Shown piece by piece: positions 17,509 to 26,712 of a stretch of 64,000 bases of DNA; position 1 is the first letter of the stretch; every line of letters begins with the position of its first letter. Under the pieces are notes generated by a model. The model did no database searches and had not been told where the DNA came from. It saw nothing but the letters and a program-made list of their open reading frames with translations. Location of the stretch: contig CAIYIS010000002.1 in NCBI GenBank assembly GCA_903926385.1, forward strand, positions 38,773 through 102,772, written 5' to 3'. The position numbers and the translations under genes are program-made. This DNA comes from an uncultured Bacteroidota bacterium. GTDB taxonomy: Bacteria > Bacteroidota > Bacteroidia > 2-12-FULL-35-15.

Positions 17509-18465
17509 ATGCAGGAATACACACAAAGCAACTATCACTTTTTAAAACTTATCATAAAATGGAAACTCTATTTTATAATTGTAACCGTTTTAGCTATTTT
17601 AACTGCCTCTTTATTTTCAAGCGAATTATTCATTCCTTCAAAATATAAATCCTTTGCTATTGTTTACCCCTGTAATCTAACACCCTATAGTCAGGAAAGC
17701 GCTACGGAACAAATGATGCAATTATTAGCATCTGCAGATATTCAAAATTCTATAATCAAAAAATTTGACCTTCCTAAACGATATAAAATAGACACCACGG
17801 CACAAGCTGGAAAGGCTGCGTTAATTGCCACATACGAATCAAATGTATCTATAAGTCGTACACAATTCGAATCTATCGAGATAAAAGTTTTGGATACAGA
17901 TCCTAAAGTAGCATGCGCAATGGTGAAAGAGATAATTAATGCCCTTAATTTAAAGGCGAGAAACTTACAGAGGGATAAAACAAAAGAAGTGCTTGTTGTG
18001 CTTTCTAATCAGCTTAAATATGAAAAACAACAATTAGATTCAATCAGCTTTAGACTTCTGGATTTAAGAACCAAATACCAAATCCTCGACTATAATTCTC
18101 AAGCAAAAGAAATAATGAAAGCTTACCTGAAAGTTTTGGGAAGTGGAAAAGGAAGTGAAAACTTCAAAACGATTGAAGGAATGATGCATAATCTGGAAGA
18201 AAAAGGAGGAGATTATTATGAAAGCATGAAAGTATTTAGTGAACTTTTGAAAGGATATTCCAAAACCAAATTGGATTACAATTTAGAATGGAGAAATATG
18301 AACAAGGAATTAACGTATACCAATTTGGTAACAGCCCCTACTCCATCAGATAAAAAGGCTTATCCTATTCGCTCATTAATTGTATTAGTATCGGCTGTTT
18401 CCGCAAATTTGTTTTTATTTCTAATTATTGTTTTTCTTGACACAAAAAGAAAAGCGTTTCAGTAG
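17509..18465 (+). CDS. Wzz-like polysaccharide co-polymerase (second copy)
   Basis: A 318-residue paralogue of the upstream protein with the same layout: an N-terminal membrane helix (KWKLYFIIVTVLAILTASLF), a periplasmic helical region and a C-terminal helix after APTPSDKKAYPIRSL. The shared phrase ESxxxIEIKVLDTDPKVACAMV aligns with YMSVKIEVMDRDPDTAAFIA of the first copy. The ATG at 17509 puts the first helix at the same distance from the start as in the paralogue; the frame is open further upstream, so a longer product is possible. Two Wzz-like proteins in tandem may form a hetero-oligomer. Confidence 0.82.
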   Translation: MQEYTQSNYHFLKLIIKWKLYFIIVTVLAILTASLFSSELFIPSKYKSFAIVYPCNLTPYSQESATEQMMQLLASADIQNSIIKKFDLPKRYKIDTTAQAGKAALIATYESNVSISRTQFESIEIKVLDTDPKVACAMVKEIINALNLKARNLQRDKTKEVLVVLSNQLKYEKQQLDSISFRLLDLRTKYQILDYNSQAKEIMKAYLKVLGSGKGSENFKTIEGMMHNLEEKGGDYYESMKVFSELLKGYSKTKLDYNLEWRNMNKELTYTNLVTAPTPSDKKAYPIRSLIVLVSAVSANLFLFLIIVFLDTKRKAFQ

Positions 18466-18473
18466 TTAAAACA

Positions 18474-19928
18474 TTGTCAGCTCAAAAAAACATATTATGG
18501 GTTTTGGGACTCAGTATTGCATTTATCATTTTAAATGCAGTATGCACTTATTTTGAGTTCTATTATTTCAACCTTGTTCCTGCTGTTGTATTAGTCGTTT
18601 TACTCGCGCTCTTTTCTCTCGACAAACTAATTCTTTTCGTTGTTTTTCTTACTCCCTTGGCAATAAATTTACAAAATTTAGAAGGAGGATTAGGATTAAG
18701 TTTACCAACAGAGCCGATTATCTTTGGCATTATGTTGATTTATATTTTTAAGCAATTGCACAAAAACACTATGGATATTAAAGTGATGAAACACCCCATC
18801 ACTATTGCCATTATAATAAATCTTATTTGGATATTTATTACTTGTGTAACCAGCGACATTCCGGTTGTATCGTTTAAATTTTTAATTTCCAGATTGTGGT
18901 TTGTTATTGTGTTTTTCTTTTTGTGTACTGAATTATTCAAAAACTACAAAAACATCAAACGATTCAATTGGCTTTATATTCTGCCGTTCACCATCATTAT
19001 TTTTTATACACTTTACGAGCACTCATTAATGAACTTTGCCGAAGCTCCAGCAAACTATGTTATGTCACCATTTTATAACGACCATACTATTTACGGTGCT
19101 ATGTTAGCTATGTTTTTCCCTGTGTTGATTTTCTATAGTCTAAACAAAAAGTATTCTGGCAGTATAAAATTCGCGGCTTTCTCTCTGCTTCTGATTTTTA
19201 TTATTGCATTAATTTTCTCCTATACTCGTGCCGCTTGGGTTAGTTTGGCTGTTGCTCTTATAAGTTTTGCTTTACTACTATTAAGGATTAAATTTAAATA
19301 CATCATGATTGTTTTTGTTGGTGTAGCCTCAGTTGCTCTTGTTTATCAGACAGAAATAGTAATGAAACTGGAACAAAACAGACAAGATGCTTCTCAGGAC
19401 TTTGATAAACACATTCAATCTATTTCTAACATTTCTACTGATGCTTCCAATCTTGAACGATTGAACAGATGGAATGCTGCATTCAGAATGTTTGCTGAGC
19501 GTCCTGTTTTTGGATGGGGACCGGGCACTTATAGTTTTGAATATGCACCTTTTCAGCATGCACACGAAAAAACAATCATAAGTACCAATATGGGAGATAA
19601 AGGAAATGCCCATAGTGAGTACATAGGCCCCTTGAGTGAATCCGGTGTATTAGGTGTGCTCACGTTTTTAGGAATCATAGTTTGTACATTATCCACAGGC
19701 TTCCGATTATACTATACTTTGAAGGATAACGAAACCAAAAAAATTGTATTGGTTACCCTGCTAGGTTTTATTACCTACATTGTGCATGGATTTCTAAACG
19801 ACTTTTTGGACACAGACAAAGCATCTGTTCCGTTCTGGGGATTCATCGCTATTCTGGTAGCTATTGATATTTACCATAACAATCCGAAGGAGGAAATCAT
19901 ACTGACCTCTCCCGAACTTATCCCATAA
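18474..19928 (+). CDS. O-antigen ligase / Wzy-type polymerase family membrane protein
   Basis: A 484-residue protein with about twelve membrane segments and the Wzy_C-type periplasmic loop: RWNAAFRMFAERPVFGWGPG, then HAHEKTIIS and GNAHSEYIGPLSESGVLG. The region around RPVFGWGPGTY and the NAHSEY motif are typical of O-antigen ligases and polymerases. The start is a TTG at 18474, because no in-frame ATG occurs before the fourth membrane segment. It lies 8 bp after the second Wzz gene. Ligase and polymerase cannot be separated by sequence; the Wzx and Wzz neighbours favour polymerase. Confidence 0.85.
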   Translation: MSAQKNILWVLGLSIAFIILNAVCTYFEFYYFNLVPAVVLVVLLALFSLDKLILFVVFLTPLAINLQNLEGGLGLSLPTEPIIFGIMLIYIFKQLHKNTMDIKVMKHPITIAIIINLIWIFITCVTSDIPVVSFKFLISRLWFVIVFFFLCTELFKNYKNIKRFNWLYILPFTIIIFYTLYEHSLMNFAEAPANYVMSPFYNDHTIYGAMLAMFFPVLIFYSLNKKYSGSIKFAAFSLLLIFIIALIFSYTRAAWVSLAVALISFALLLLRIKFKYIMIVFVGVASVALVYQTEIVMKLEQNRQDASQDFDKHIQSISNISTDASNLERLNRWNAAFRMFAERPVFGWGPGTYSFEYAPFQHAHEKTIISTNMGDKGNAHSEYIGPLSESGVLGVLTFLGIIVCTLSTGFRLYYTLKDNETKKIVLVTLLGFITYIVHGFLNDFLDTDKASVPFWGFIAILVAIDIYHNNPKEEIILTSPELIP

Positions 19929-19930
19929 AA

Positions 19931-19966
19931 AAAAGCCGAATCTTGAATTATCACGATTCGGCTTTT
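19931..19966. terminator. bidirectional rho-independent terminator
   Basis: AAAAGCCGAATC pairs perfectly with GATTCGGCTTTT around a 12-nt loop. It lies between the convergent polysaccharide operon and the SpoIIE phosphatase gene and has A/T runs on both sides. Confidence 0.85.
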
Positions 19967-19983
19967 CTGTTTTACTTATAAAA

Positions 19984-21222
19984 TTAGTGCATCCTTAAAC
20001 TGAACAAGGCTATATCGTCTATATATGGCATACTTTGTTTGTAGTTAATTATTGTCTCCATGATTAACCTGTTTAGCGATTTCATATCCAACTCAGGATT
20101 GTTCTTAATAATATCTTTTAGAGAATCTATTCCAAAATCTTCCGAATTGTCATTTTCCAATTCTACCAAACCATCCGTATAACAAACAATCGTGGTTCCT
20201 GAAGAAATGTTGAGGATTCCCTCTTTCACTTTTGTTATTTCATCAAACATTCCTAATCCTGTACAACCTGTTTTCAATAAACTAATGGAATTACCAACCG
20301 ACACCAGAGGCGGATTGTGAGCAGCATTTATATAGGTAAGAGTTCGTGTTACCAAATTATATTTGGCAATAAATAAAGTAATAAACTTTTCGCCTTTTGC
20401 ACTGGCCATTACTTTTGTATTTAGTTCTTTCACCAGTTCAGTCAACGAAGTGGTATGGCTAAACAAAACACGGAGGTTTGCTTGAAAGTTCGACATTAGC
20501 AAAGCTGCTGCTACTCCTTTACCCGATACATCGGCTACACAAAAAGCACATTCGTTTTTATTGAGCCATATAAAATCATAGTAATCTCCACCAACTTCCT
20601 GATGTGGCAAATAAAATGCAGCAGTATCCAACACATTATCTTTTGGCAACGAGGTTGGGAAAAGCATCGACTGCATTTCCGAGGCGAGCTCCAGCTCTTT
20701 ACGCATGGCAGCCTGACGAATGTTCTCTTTTGCCAGTTTTTTGTTTTCAATAGCAACTACAATAATACTTGCCAATGTTTGTACAAATGGCAAATGCTTA
20801 ATAGTCGGACTTACCTCCACCTTGTCTTCTAAATCTCCAATCAGAACATAAGCTAAAGGTTGGGTTTTGTGAAACACAGGAATTATAATTTCGAAAGTCT
20901 TGCTTAATGAACTTTGTGAAAAATTTGTAGTACTAATTTCGTGAATTGGCAACAAATCTTTTTCGACATTAATATCGCTATATTCATTACCGACACCATA
21001 CTTTAAGATGCATCTCCAACCGTTTTCGTAACTAAACAAAACCAGTTTCCCGATGTTCAATTCCACTTTAATTACTGTTTCAAAAATCTCCAGTAATTGT
21101 TCTGTTGAGTGATTATTGTTGATTGCTTTTGTAATTTCAAGAAGTGAATTAAGTTTTATATCCTTAATTCGCTTCGAGAGATTTCTATGCATTTGTGAAG
21201 ACATTTCAAAACTATTATCCAT
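19984..21222 (-). CDS. PP2C-type SpoIIE/RsbU serine phosphatase with N-terminal GAF-like domain
   Basis: A 412-residue protein. Residues about 30-165 look like a GAF sensor domain; residues about 170-195 form a helical linker (NIRQAAMRKELELASEMQSML). The C-terminal phosphatase carries the metal-binding motifs VGGDYYDFIWL and FCVADVSGKGVAAALLMSNF plus TIVCYTDGLVE. Such proteins dephosphorylate anti-sigma-factor antagonists in partner-switching pathways. No membrane segment is present, so it is probably cytoplasmic, and no kinase or antagonist gene is adjacent. Confidence 0.88.
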   Translation of the reverse strand: MDNSFEMSSQMHRNLSKRIKDIKLNSLLEITKAINNNHSTEQLLEIFETVIKVELNIGKLVLFSYENGWRCILKYGVGNEYSDINVEKDLLPIHEISTTNFSQSSLSKTFEIIIPVFHKTQPLAYVLIGDLEDKVEVSPTIKHLPFVQTLASIIVVAIENKKLAKENIRQAAMRKELELASEMQSMLFPTSLPKDNVLDTAAFYLPHQEVGGDYYDFIWLNKNECAFCVADVSGKGVAAALLMSNFQANLRVLFSHTTSLTELVKELNTKVMASAKGEKFITLFIAKYNLVTRTLTYINAAHNPPLVSVGNSISLLKTGCTGLGMFDEITKVKEGILNISSGTTIVCYTDGLVELENDNSEDFGIDSLKDIIKNNPELDMKSLNRLIMETIINYKQSMPYIDDIALFSLRMH

Positions 21223-21323
21223 TTTGTACTACGAAGGTATTAAACTTATGCGTTGGTTGTATCCAATTTTTAAAATAAATTAATGAATCTGGTGTATTTT
21301 CAAGCTTTTCAAACTTCAAAAAT

Positions 21324-22256
21324 TTACTCCCTTAATTTCGCTAATAGGTCAGGAAGCATCTTTAATGCTGCCACTTCTTTCATTTTGCCTCTTGCCTCAC
21401 CAGCAGGGGAACCAAAGTATGTTTTCCCGGGTGCAATATCCTCGCCTAAGCCTGACTGAGCTAATAATACTGCTCCATTTCCTAACACCACATCACTTCT
21501 TACACCAGCCTGCCCCCAGATAGTTACTCCATCCCCAATTTTCACAACCCCTGCTACTGCAACTTGCGCTGCCATTAGACACATTTTTCCGATTTGCGTA
21601 TCATGCCCAATATGTACCTGATTATCGAGTTTGGTTCCTGTGCCAATTATGGTTTCGCCCGAAACACCCTTATCTATGGTACACATAGCGCCAATTTCAA
21701 CATTGTCTTCTATCCTAACACTTCCAGATGAAATCATTTTATCAAACTTATCTGCCCTCTTTTTGTAATAAAATGCATCCGCACCTATCACAGTGTTTGC
21801 ATGAATTATCACATTATTTCCAATATGGCAATCATCATAAATAACCACATTGGGATGTAACACACAATTATTACCAACTGTAACATTATTCCCCAAATAC
21901 ACTCCCGGCATAATCACAGTATTCTCGCCTACTTTGGCTGTATCACTTTTAGGTTGCAAAGAGTATGTCAGTGGGTAAAAATGGCGAACTAATTTGTTAT
22001 AATCCCTGAATGGATCATCAGAAATAAGGAGTCCCTTACCTGCCAGGCACTCTACTTTTACGTTGATTAAAATGGTGGTGGCTTTTGAGTGTAGAGCCTT
22101 ATCGTAATACTTGGGATGATCAACAAAAACGATATCACCGGCTTCTACCATGTGAATTTCGTTTAACCCGGTAATACTATGGTTTTCGTCTCCCACAAAT
22201 TCGCAATTAATGAGCGAAGCAATTTCTTTGAGGGTATGCGGATTTTTTAATTTCAT
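21324..22256 (-). CDS. lpxD: UDP-3-O-acylglucosamine N-acyltransferase-like (LpxD family)
   Basis: A 310-residue left-handed beta-helix acyltransferase. The N-terminal half resembles the LpxD uridine-binding domain; from about residue 100 there are hexapeptide repeats (VGENTVIMPGVYLGNNVTVG and on). The catalytic His lies in LDNQVHIGHDTQIG. LpxD adds a 3-hydroxyacyl chain to UDP-3-O-acylglucosamine in lipid A synthesis. The protein is some 30 residues shorter than typical LpxD; Bacteroidota often carry such a second LpxD-like gene beside efp, so it may be a paralogue rather than the main enzyme. Confidence 0.82.
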   Translation of the reverse strand: MKLKNPHTLKEIASLINCEFVGDENHSITGLNEIHMVEAGDIVFVDHPKYYDKALHSKATTILINVKVECLAGKGLLISDDPFRDYNKLVRHFYPLTYSLQPKSDTAKVGENTVIMPGVYLGNNVTVGNNCVLHPNVVIYDDCHIGNNVIIHANTVIGADAFYYKKRADKFDKMISSGSVRIEDNVEIGAMCTIDKGVSGETIIGTGTKLDNQVHIGHDTQIGKMCLMAAQVAVAGVVKIGDGVTIWGQAGVRSDVVLGNGAVLLAQSGLGEDIAPGKTYFGSPAGEARGKMKEVAALKMLPDLLAKLRE

Positions 22257-22294
22257 TCAATTTTTAGTTATTAGTCAATAAATATATCCAAAAT

Positions 22295-22328
22295 AAAACG
22301 CCTTATTAAATCAATAATGAGGCGTTTT
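22295..22328 (-). terminator. rho-independent terminator after efp
   Basis: AAAACGCCT and AGGCGTTTT form a 9-bp stem, extended imperfectly by TATT/AATA. It follows the efp stop on the minus strand and precedes lpxD. Confidence 0.75.
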
Positions 22329-22349
22329 ACAGAAACAATTAGGTACTTA

Positions 22350-22910
22350 TTATTTCACACGCTCAACATACGAATTGGTACGTGTATCAATTTTAATTTT
22401 TTCGCCTTCGTTTACAAACAATGGCACATTTACAACAGCTCCGGTTTCCATAGTTGCCGGTTTTAGGGTGTTAGTAGCTGTATCTCCTTTTACTCCCGGT
22501 TCAGCATAAGTTATTACTAATTCCACAAAAGTAGGGCCTTCAGCTAATATAGGTTCGTCACCTTCGAACGAAACTTTTACTTCCATTCCTTCTTTCAAAA
22601 ATTTTATTCCATCTCCCAACAATATTCCCGGAATATGAATTTGCTCGTATGTTTCATTATCCATCAAAACGATAAAATCGCCTTCGGAATAAATAAACTG
22701 CATTTGTTTATAATCCACACGAACCATTTCAACTGCTTCGCCTGCACGAAAACGATTTTCTACAATTTTACCATTCTTCAAATTTCGCATTCTTGCCTGA
22801 TAAAAAGCTCTTAAATTTCCGGGTGTACGGTGTTGATACTCCTCTATTCTGCAAAGGTCGCCATTAAAACGTATTACCGAACCAACACTGATATCGCCTG
22901 AGTTTGCCAT
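22350..22910 (-). CDS. efp: translation elongation factor P
   Basis: A 186-residue EF-P with the three-domain layout of the family. It binds between the P and E sites and rescues ribosomes stalled at polyproline. The domain I loop reads EYQHRTPGNLRAFYQARMRN, with Arg where E. coli has the modified Lys34. The C-terminus carries the family signature VVNVPLFVNEGEKIKIDTRTNSY. It has its own -7 box and terminator, so it appears monocistronic. Confidence 0.95.
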   Translation of the reverse strand: MANSGDISVGSVIRFNGDLCRIEEYQHRTPGNLRAFYQARMRNLKNGKIVENRFRAGEAVEMVRVDYKQMQFIYSEGDFIVLMDNETYEQIHIPGILLGDGIKFLKEGMEVKVSFEGDEPILAEGPTFVELVITYAEPGVKGDTATNTLKPATMETGAVVNVPLFVNEGEKIKIDTRTNSYVERVK

Positions 22911-22951
22911 ATTTATATTCTTTTTTTGTTAATTATTTTTATTTTGGAGTG

Positions 22952-22959
22952 CAAATATA
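22952..22959 (-). promoter_or_regulatory. predicted -7 box of efp
   Basis: The minus strand reads TATATTTG about 40 bp upstream of the efp ATG, a full match to TAnnTTTG. No clear TTG element was found at the expected spacing. Confidence 0.45.
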
Positions 22960-23111
22960 CAATTATTGCTTAATGTAACGATTCATTTACCGATAAAAAC
23001 ACCCAGACTCTGTAGCGAACTAAATCCTTAATTCAAAAAACAGAATTTGAGGAGGGGTTTGCCTTACATCATTTCACTAAAACAAAATATGTATCCCCCT
23101 AAATAAACACT

Positions 23112-23246
23112 TTTAAACTTGAGCGGAAACCCATTCCTGAAAAATGGAAGCCACTTAAACTCTAGTAGAAGCCTATTCCTGAAAATTGGAAGCCACTTAA
23201 ACTCTAGTAGAAGCCTATTCCTGAAAAATGGAAGCCACTTAAACTC
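23112..23246. repeat. third 21-bp array, with a 42-bp dimeric higher order
   Basis: The anchor aagcc (first copy aaacc) recurs at 23127, 23148, 23169, 23190, 23211 and 23232, exactly 21 bp apart. Alternate units differ, so attcctgaaaa recurs every 42 bp (23133, 23175, 23217). The unit sequence is unrelated to the other arrays. The array lies between efp and the divergent TPR gene. The rest of the 593-bp spacer (22911-23503) holds nothing recognisable. Confidence 0.8.
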
Positions 23247-23503
23247 CGTTTTACCCATAGGCCAAGTTATTATATGCGTTTAAACGAAGGATTTTTAAGG
23301 TTGCGTATTTTTCAGCTTTCTGGGCAAAATGCGTTTTAATGCGGTTTTTTTTCGAAAAATGAACAATTTTGAAAAATTTAAGAATTCTGATACTATCATA
23401 TATGTACTAAAACCTAAAACCTAAGTGTAAAAACAGCCAAGCTAATTTTGTTGAGTAGGTGTCGAAAAACTTACTACTTTTATCCATCGAAAAAAATCGA
23501 ATT

Positions 23504-24565
23504 ATGATAAAATTAAATTTACGGCTTTGGGTATTAACAGCCTCCTTGGCTTTGAGCCTGTCAGCATTTGCCCAAACCGATACCGTGAAAGCAAAAATAA
23601 TTGAAGACTCTAGCGTGGTGGTCGACAAATTATATAACCGAGGTATTGAAGATTTCAAAAACAAAAATTTTAACAGTGCCTTAAAGAATTTCTCGGATGC
23701 TATTGCCATGAAAGCCGATTTTGAAAGAGCCTATTATAATAGAGGTACCACCAAATTTGAAATGAAAGATTATAAAGGAGCTATTGCCGATTTTAACTCA
23801 GCATTAGGCATAGCCGAAAAACCGGATAGTTATTTTAGTCGAGGCCAGGCGGAGTACGAATTGGGCGAAAAACAAAAAGCTGCGGACGATTACACCAAAA
23901 CTGTTCAAGTTAAAAAAGATTATGCCCAGGCATATTATTATCGAGGAGGAATTAAATTTGAAGACGGAAATTACAAAGAAGCGGTTACCGATTTTACTTC
24001 CGCAATTACCTACAAACCCGATTATGCTTACGCATTAAACGACAGAGGAAGCGCCAAACGCAAACTTGGCGATTTGGACGGAGCAATAAAAGACTACAAA
24101 AGTTCGCTTGTGGCCAACTCTGATATGGCTTTTGCTTATAATAATCTTGGAAGTGCAAAACGTAAAAAAGGAGATTTTACGGGAGCTATTGCTGAATATA
24201 CTGAAGCTATCAATCACAAAAAAGATTATATAATTGCTTACAATAACAGAGGAAGTGCCAAGTACGATGCAGGTGATTACGAAAATGCGGTGCTCGATTT
24301 CGACAGAGCATTAGGATTTAATCCTAGTTACGAGTATGCTTATATTAACAGAGCTGCCGCCAAATTCAAATTGAAAGATTATAAAGGAAGTGTTGACGAC
24401 TGCACAGAAGCCATCAAGTTAAATCCGAAATACGGATATGCTTACCTCAACAGAGGAATTGCCAAAGAGATGTTGAGAGACGACAATGGGGCTTGCGATG
24501 ACTGGAAAAAAGCAATTGAACTCGGGGTGGAAGCTGCCCGTGATTATATAGGAGGATGTAAATAG
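23504..24565 (+). CDS. exported tetratricopeptide repeat protein
   Basis: A 353-residue protein starting at the ATG of 23504, which gives a clean signal peptide (LWVLTASLALSLSAFAQ). From about residue 40 onward it consists of some nine TPR units of 34 residues, with repeated phrases such as YNRGTTKFEMKDYKGAIADF and YINRAAAKFKLKDYKGSVDD. TPR solenoids bind partner proteins. It is followed after 64 bp by a PorE-like gene that itself has TPRs, so a periplasmic scaffold role next to that protein is a reasonable inference. Confidence 0.88.
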   Translation: MIKLNLRLWVLTASLALSLSAFAQTDTVKAKIIEDSSVVVDKLYNRGIEDFKNKNFNSALKNFSDAIAMKADFERAYYNRGTTKFEMKDYKGAIADFNSALGIAEKPDSYFSRGQAEYELGEKQKAADDYTKTVQVKKDYAQAYYYRGGIKFEDGNYKEAVTDFTSAITYKPDYAYALNDRGSAKRKLGDLDGAIKDYKSSLVANSDMAFAYNNLGSAKRKKGDFTGAIAEYTEAINHKKDYIIAYNNRGSAKYDAGDYENAVLDFDRALGFNPSYEYAYINRAAAKFKLKDYKGSVDDCTEAIKLNPKYGYAYLNRGIAKEMLRDDNGACDDWKKAIELGVEAARDYIGGCK

Positions 24566-24629
24566 TTTTCTTTGATAAATTGCTTTGATAAAATAAAATC
24601 CATTTAAGAAACCAATGATTAATTAACGA

Positions 24630-26687
24630 ATGATGAAGAAAATATTTTTATATATACTGTTTGTTTGCGTTACCTCTTTTGCTGCCGCACAAAACGTAGA
24701 TTTCACAAAAGAAAATTTCAAGGACAATAAAGATGGACTGAAAGAAGCTAGAAGAAATATGGAAGAGGGCGATAAATTTATGGATCAAGGAACCATGTTT
24801 TTTAAGCAGGCCCTCGCACCTTTCTTGCTTGCACAAAAATTTAATCCAAATAATGCCATCTTGAATTTCAGAATTGGTCATTGCTATTTATATTCAAACA
24901 ATAAAGTTAAATCGTTGTCTTATCTCGAAAAGGCTTTAAGTTTAAATCCGGCTGTCGATCCGCTTATCCATTTTTTGCTGGGACAATCATACCATTTGAA
25001 TATGCAATGGAACAAGGCCATTGCCGAGTTTAATTTATTTCAGAAACAGGTAGCCTTTACTGCTGAAACGAAAGATAATTTGGAAATTGCAAATAAACAA
25101 ATAGCCGAATGTTTGGCAGGAAAAGAACTTGAAAAAACTCCTGTTAGAGTTTTTATTGACAATGTTGGTAATGCCATCAATACCGAATATTCAGATTACG
25201 GCCCGGTGATTAGTGCTGACGAATCTGTAATGATGTTTACTTCGCGCAGAAACACAACTACAGGCGGAGGAATTGATGACTTCACGAATGAATATATGGA
25301 AGATATTTATGTGTCAACAAAAGTTGATGGCAAATGGTCTCCCGCTGTTAATATTGGCCCCCCAATAAACACCAAGCGCCACGATGCCACCATGGGACTT
25401 TCGGCAGACGGGCAAATGCTTTATGTATATGTAGACGACAAAGGAGATGGAAATATTTATGAAAGTAAATTGAATGGCACTCTTTGGACTAAACCCGAGA
25501 AATTGAATAAAAATGTTAATACCGATTTCCACGAATCGTCTGCTTCTCTTTCTTCGGATGGGAAAACTCTTTATTTTGTTAGCAATCGAACCGATGGTTT
25601 GGGCGACCGTGATATCTGGATGTCGCAAAAGGATGAAAAAGGGAAATGGGGAAAAGCAGTGAATTTGGGGCCTACCATAAATACCAAATATGGCGAAGAA
25701 GGTGTGTTTATTCATCCCGATGGAAAAACTCTTTACTTCAGTTCTCAGGGGCATAATACCATGGGAGGATATGATATTTTCAAATCGGTAAAAGAAAATG
25801 GAAAATGGTCGGAGCCGGTAAATATTGGTTATCCCGTTAACACACCCGATGATGATGTATTTTTTGTAATGGCAGCGAATGGTAAACATGGATATTATTC
25901 ATCATTTAATGCTTCCGGATTAGGAGAAAAAGATATTTACATGATTACTTTTCTGGGTACCGAAAAACCTATGGTGTTGAATAACGAAGATAATCTATTG
26001 GGCAGCGTGGCCGCACCGGTTAAAGAAAATGTGATTGCTCCAACACTTACCATTAAAGAAGCTCAACTAACCATATTGAAAGGTGTAATTACCGATGAAG
26101 TAACGAAACTTCCTCTCGATGCTACCATTGAGTTAGTGGATAATCAGAAAAACGAAGTGATAGCAAGTTTTGTGTCGAATAGCTCAACCGGGAAATATCT
26201 GGTGTCGTTACCTGCAGGAAAGAATTACGGAATAGCTGTTAAAAAAGAAGGTTACCTTTTTCATTCCGAAAACTTCGATATTCCTGCTGTGGCAGCGTTT
26301 CAGGAAGTAACAAAAGATGTGGCATTAAAAAGTCTTGCTGTAGGAAATAAAATTGTGTTGAATAACATTTTCTTTGATTTCGACAAGTCAACTCTTCGTT
26401 CAGAATCTACTAATGAGTTGGAACGACTCGTAAAACTGATGAATGATAACGCAACACTTAAGATTGAAATTTCGGGGCACACAGATTCAAAAGGTGCAGC
26501 TGAGTATAACAAAACACTATCGCAAAACCGTGCAAAAGCTGTGGTGGATTATTTGGTGAAAGCCGGAATTAAATCCGAACGACTTACGTTTATGGGTTAC
26601 GGAAAAGAACAACCTGTGGCCACAAACGACACCGAAGAAGGAAGACAACAAAACAGGAGAACAGAATTTAAAGTAATAAGCAAATAA
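24630..26687 (+). CDS. TPR - PD40 propeller - CRD - OmpA protein, PorE-like
   Basis: A 685-residue exported protein with signal peptide (IFLYILFVCVTSFAAAQ). Domain order: TPR units (residues about 35-150), a PD40/WD40-like propeller with repeated YxxPVISADE, LSADGQMLYVYVDDKGDG, LSSDGKTLYFVSNRTDGLG and HPDGKTLYFSSQGH blades (about 170-440), a carboxypeptidase regulatory-like domain (about 480-560) and a C-terminal OmpA peptidoglycan-binding domain (IFFDFDKSTLRSES ... ISGHTDSKGAAEYN ... RRTEFKV). This is the architecture of the T9SS component PorE, which anchors the machinery to peptidoglycan. Similar paralogues exist in Bacteroidota, so the name is kept as a resemblance. Confidence 0.85.
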   Translation: MMKKIFLYILFVCVTSFAAAQNVDFTKENFKDNKDGLKEARRNMEEGDKFMDQGTMFFKQALAPFLLAQKFNPNNAILNFRIGHCYLYSNNKVKSLSYLEKALSLNPAVDPLIHFLLGQSYHLNMQWNKAIAEFNLFQKQVAFTAETKDNLEIANKQIAECLAGKELEKTPVRVFIDNVGNAINTEYSDYGPVISADESVMMFTSRRNTTTGGGIDDFTNEYMEDIYVSTKVDGKWSPAVNIGPPINTKRHDATMGLSADGQMLYVYVDDKGDGNIYESKLNGTLWTKPEKLNKNVNTDFHESSASLSSDGKTLYFVSNRTDGLGDRDIWMSQKDEKGKWGKAVNLGPTINTKYGEEGVFIHPDGKTLYFSSQGHNTMGGYDIFKSVKENGKWSEPVNIGYPVNTPDDDVFFVMAANGKHGYYSSFNASGLGEKDIYMITFLGTEKPMVLNNEDNLLGSVAAPVKENVIAPTLTIKEAQLTILKGVITDEVTKLPLDATIELVDNQKNEVIASFVSNSSTGKYLVSLPAGKNYGIAVKKEGYLFHSENFDIPAVAAFQEVTKDVALKSLAVGNKIVLNNIFFDFDKSTLRSESTNELERLVKLMNDNATLKIEISGHTDSKGAAEYNKTLSQNRAKAVVDYLVKAGIKSERLTFMGYGKEQPVATNDTEEGRQQNRRTEFKVISK

Positions 26688-26712
26688 TTTTTTTGTATAA
26701 TTTTCAATTCGA

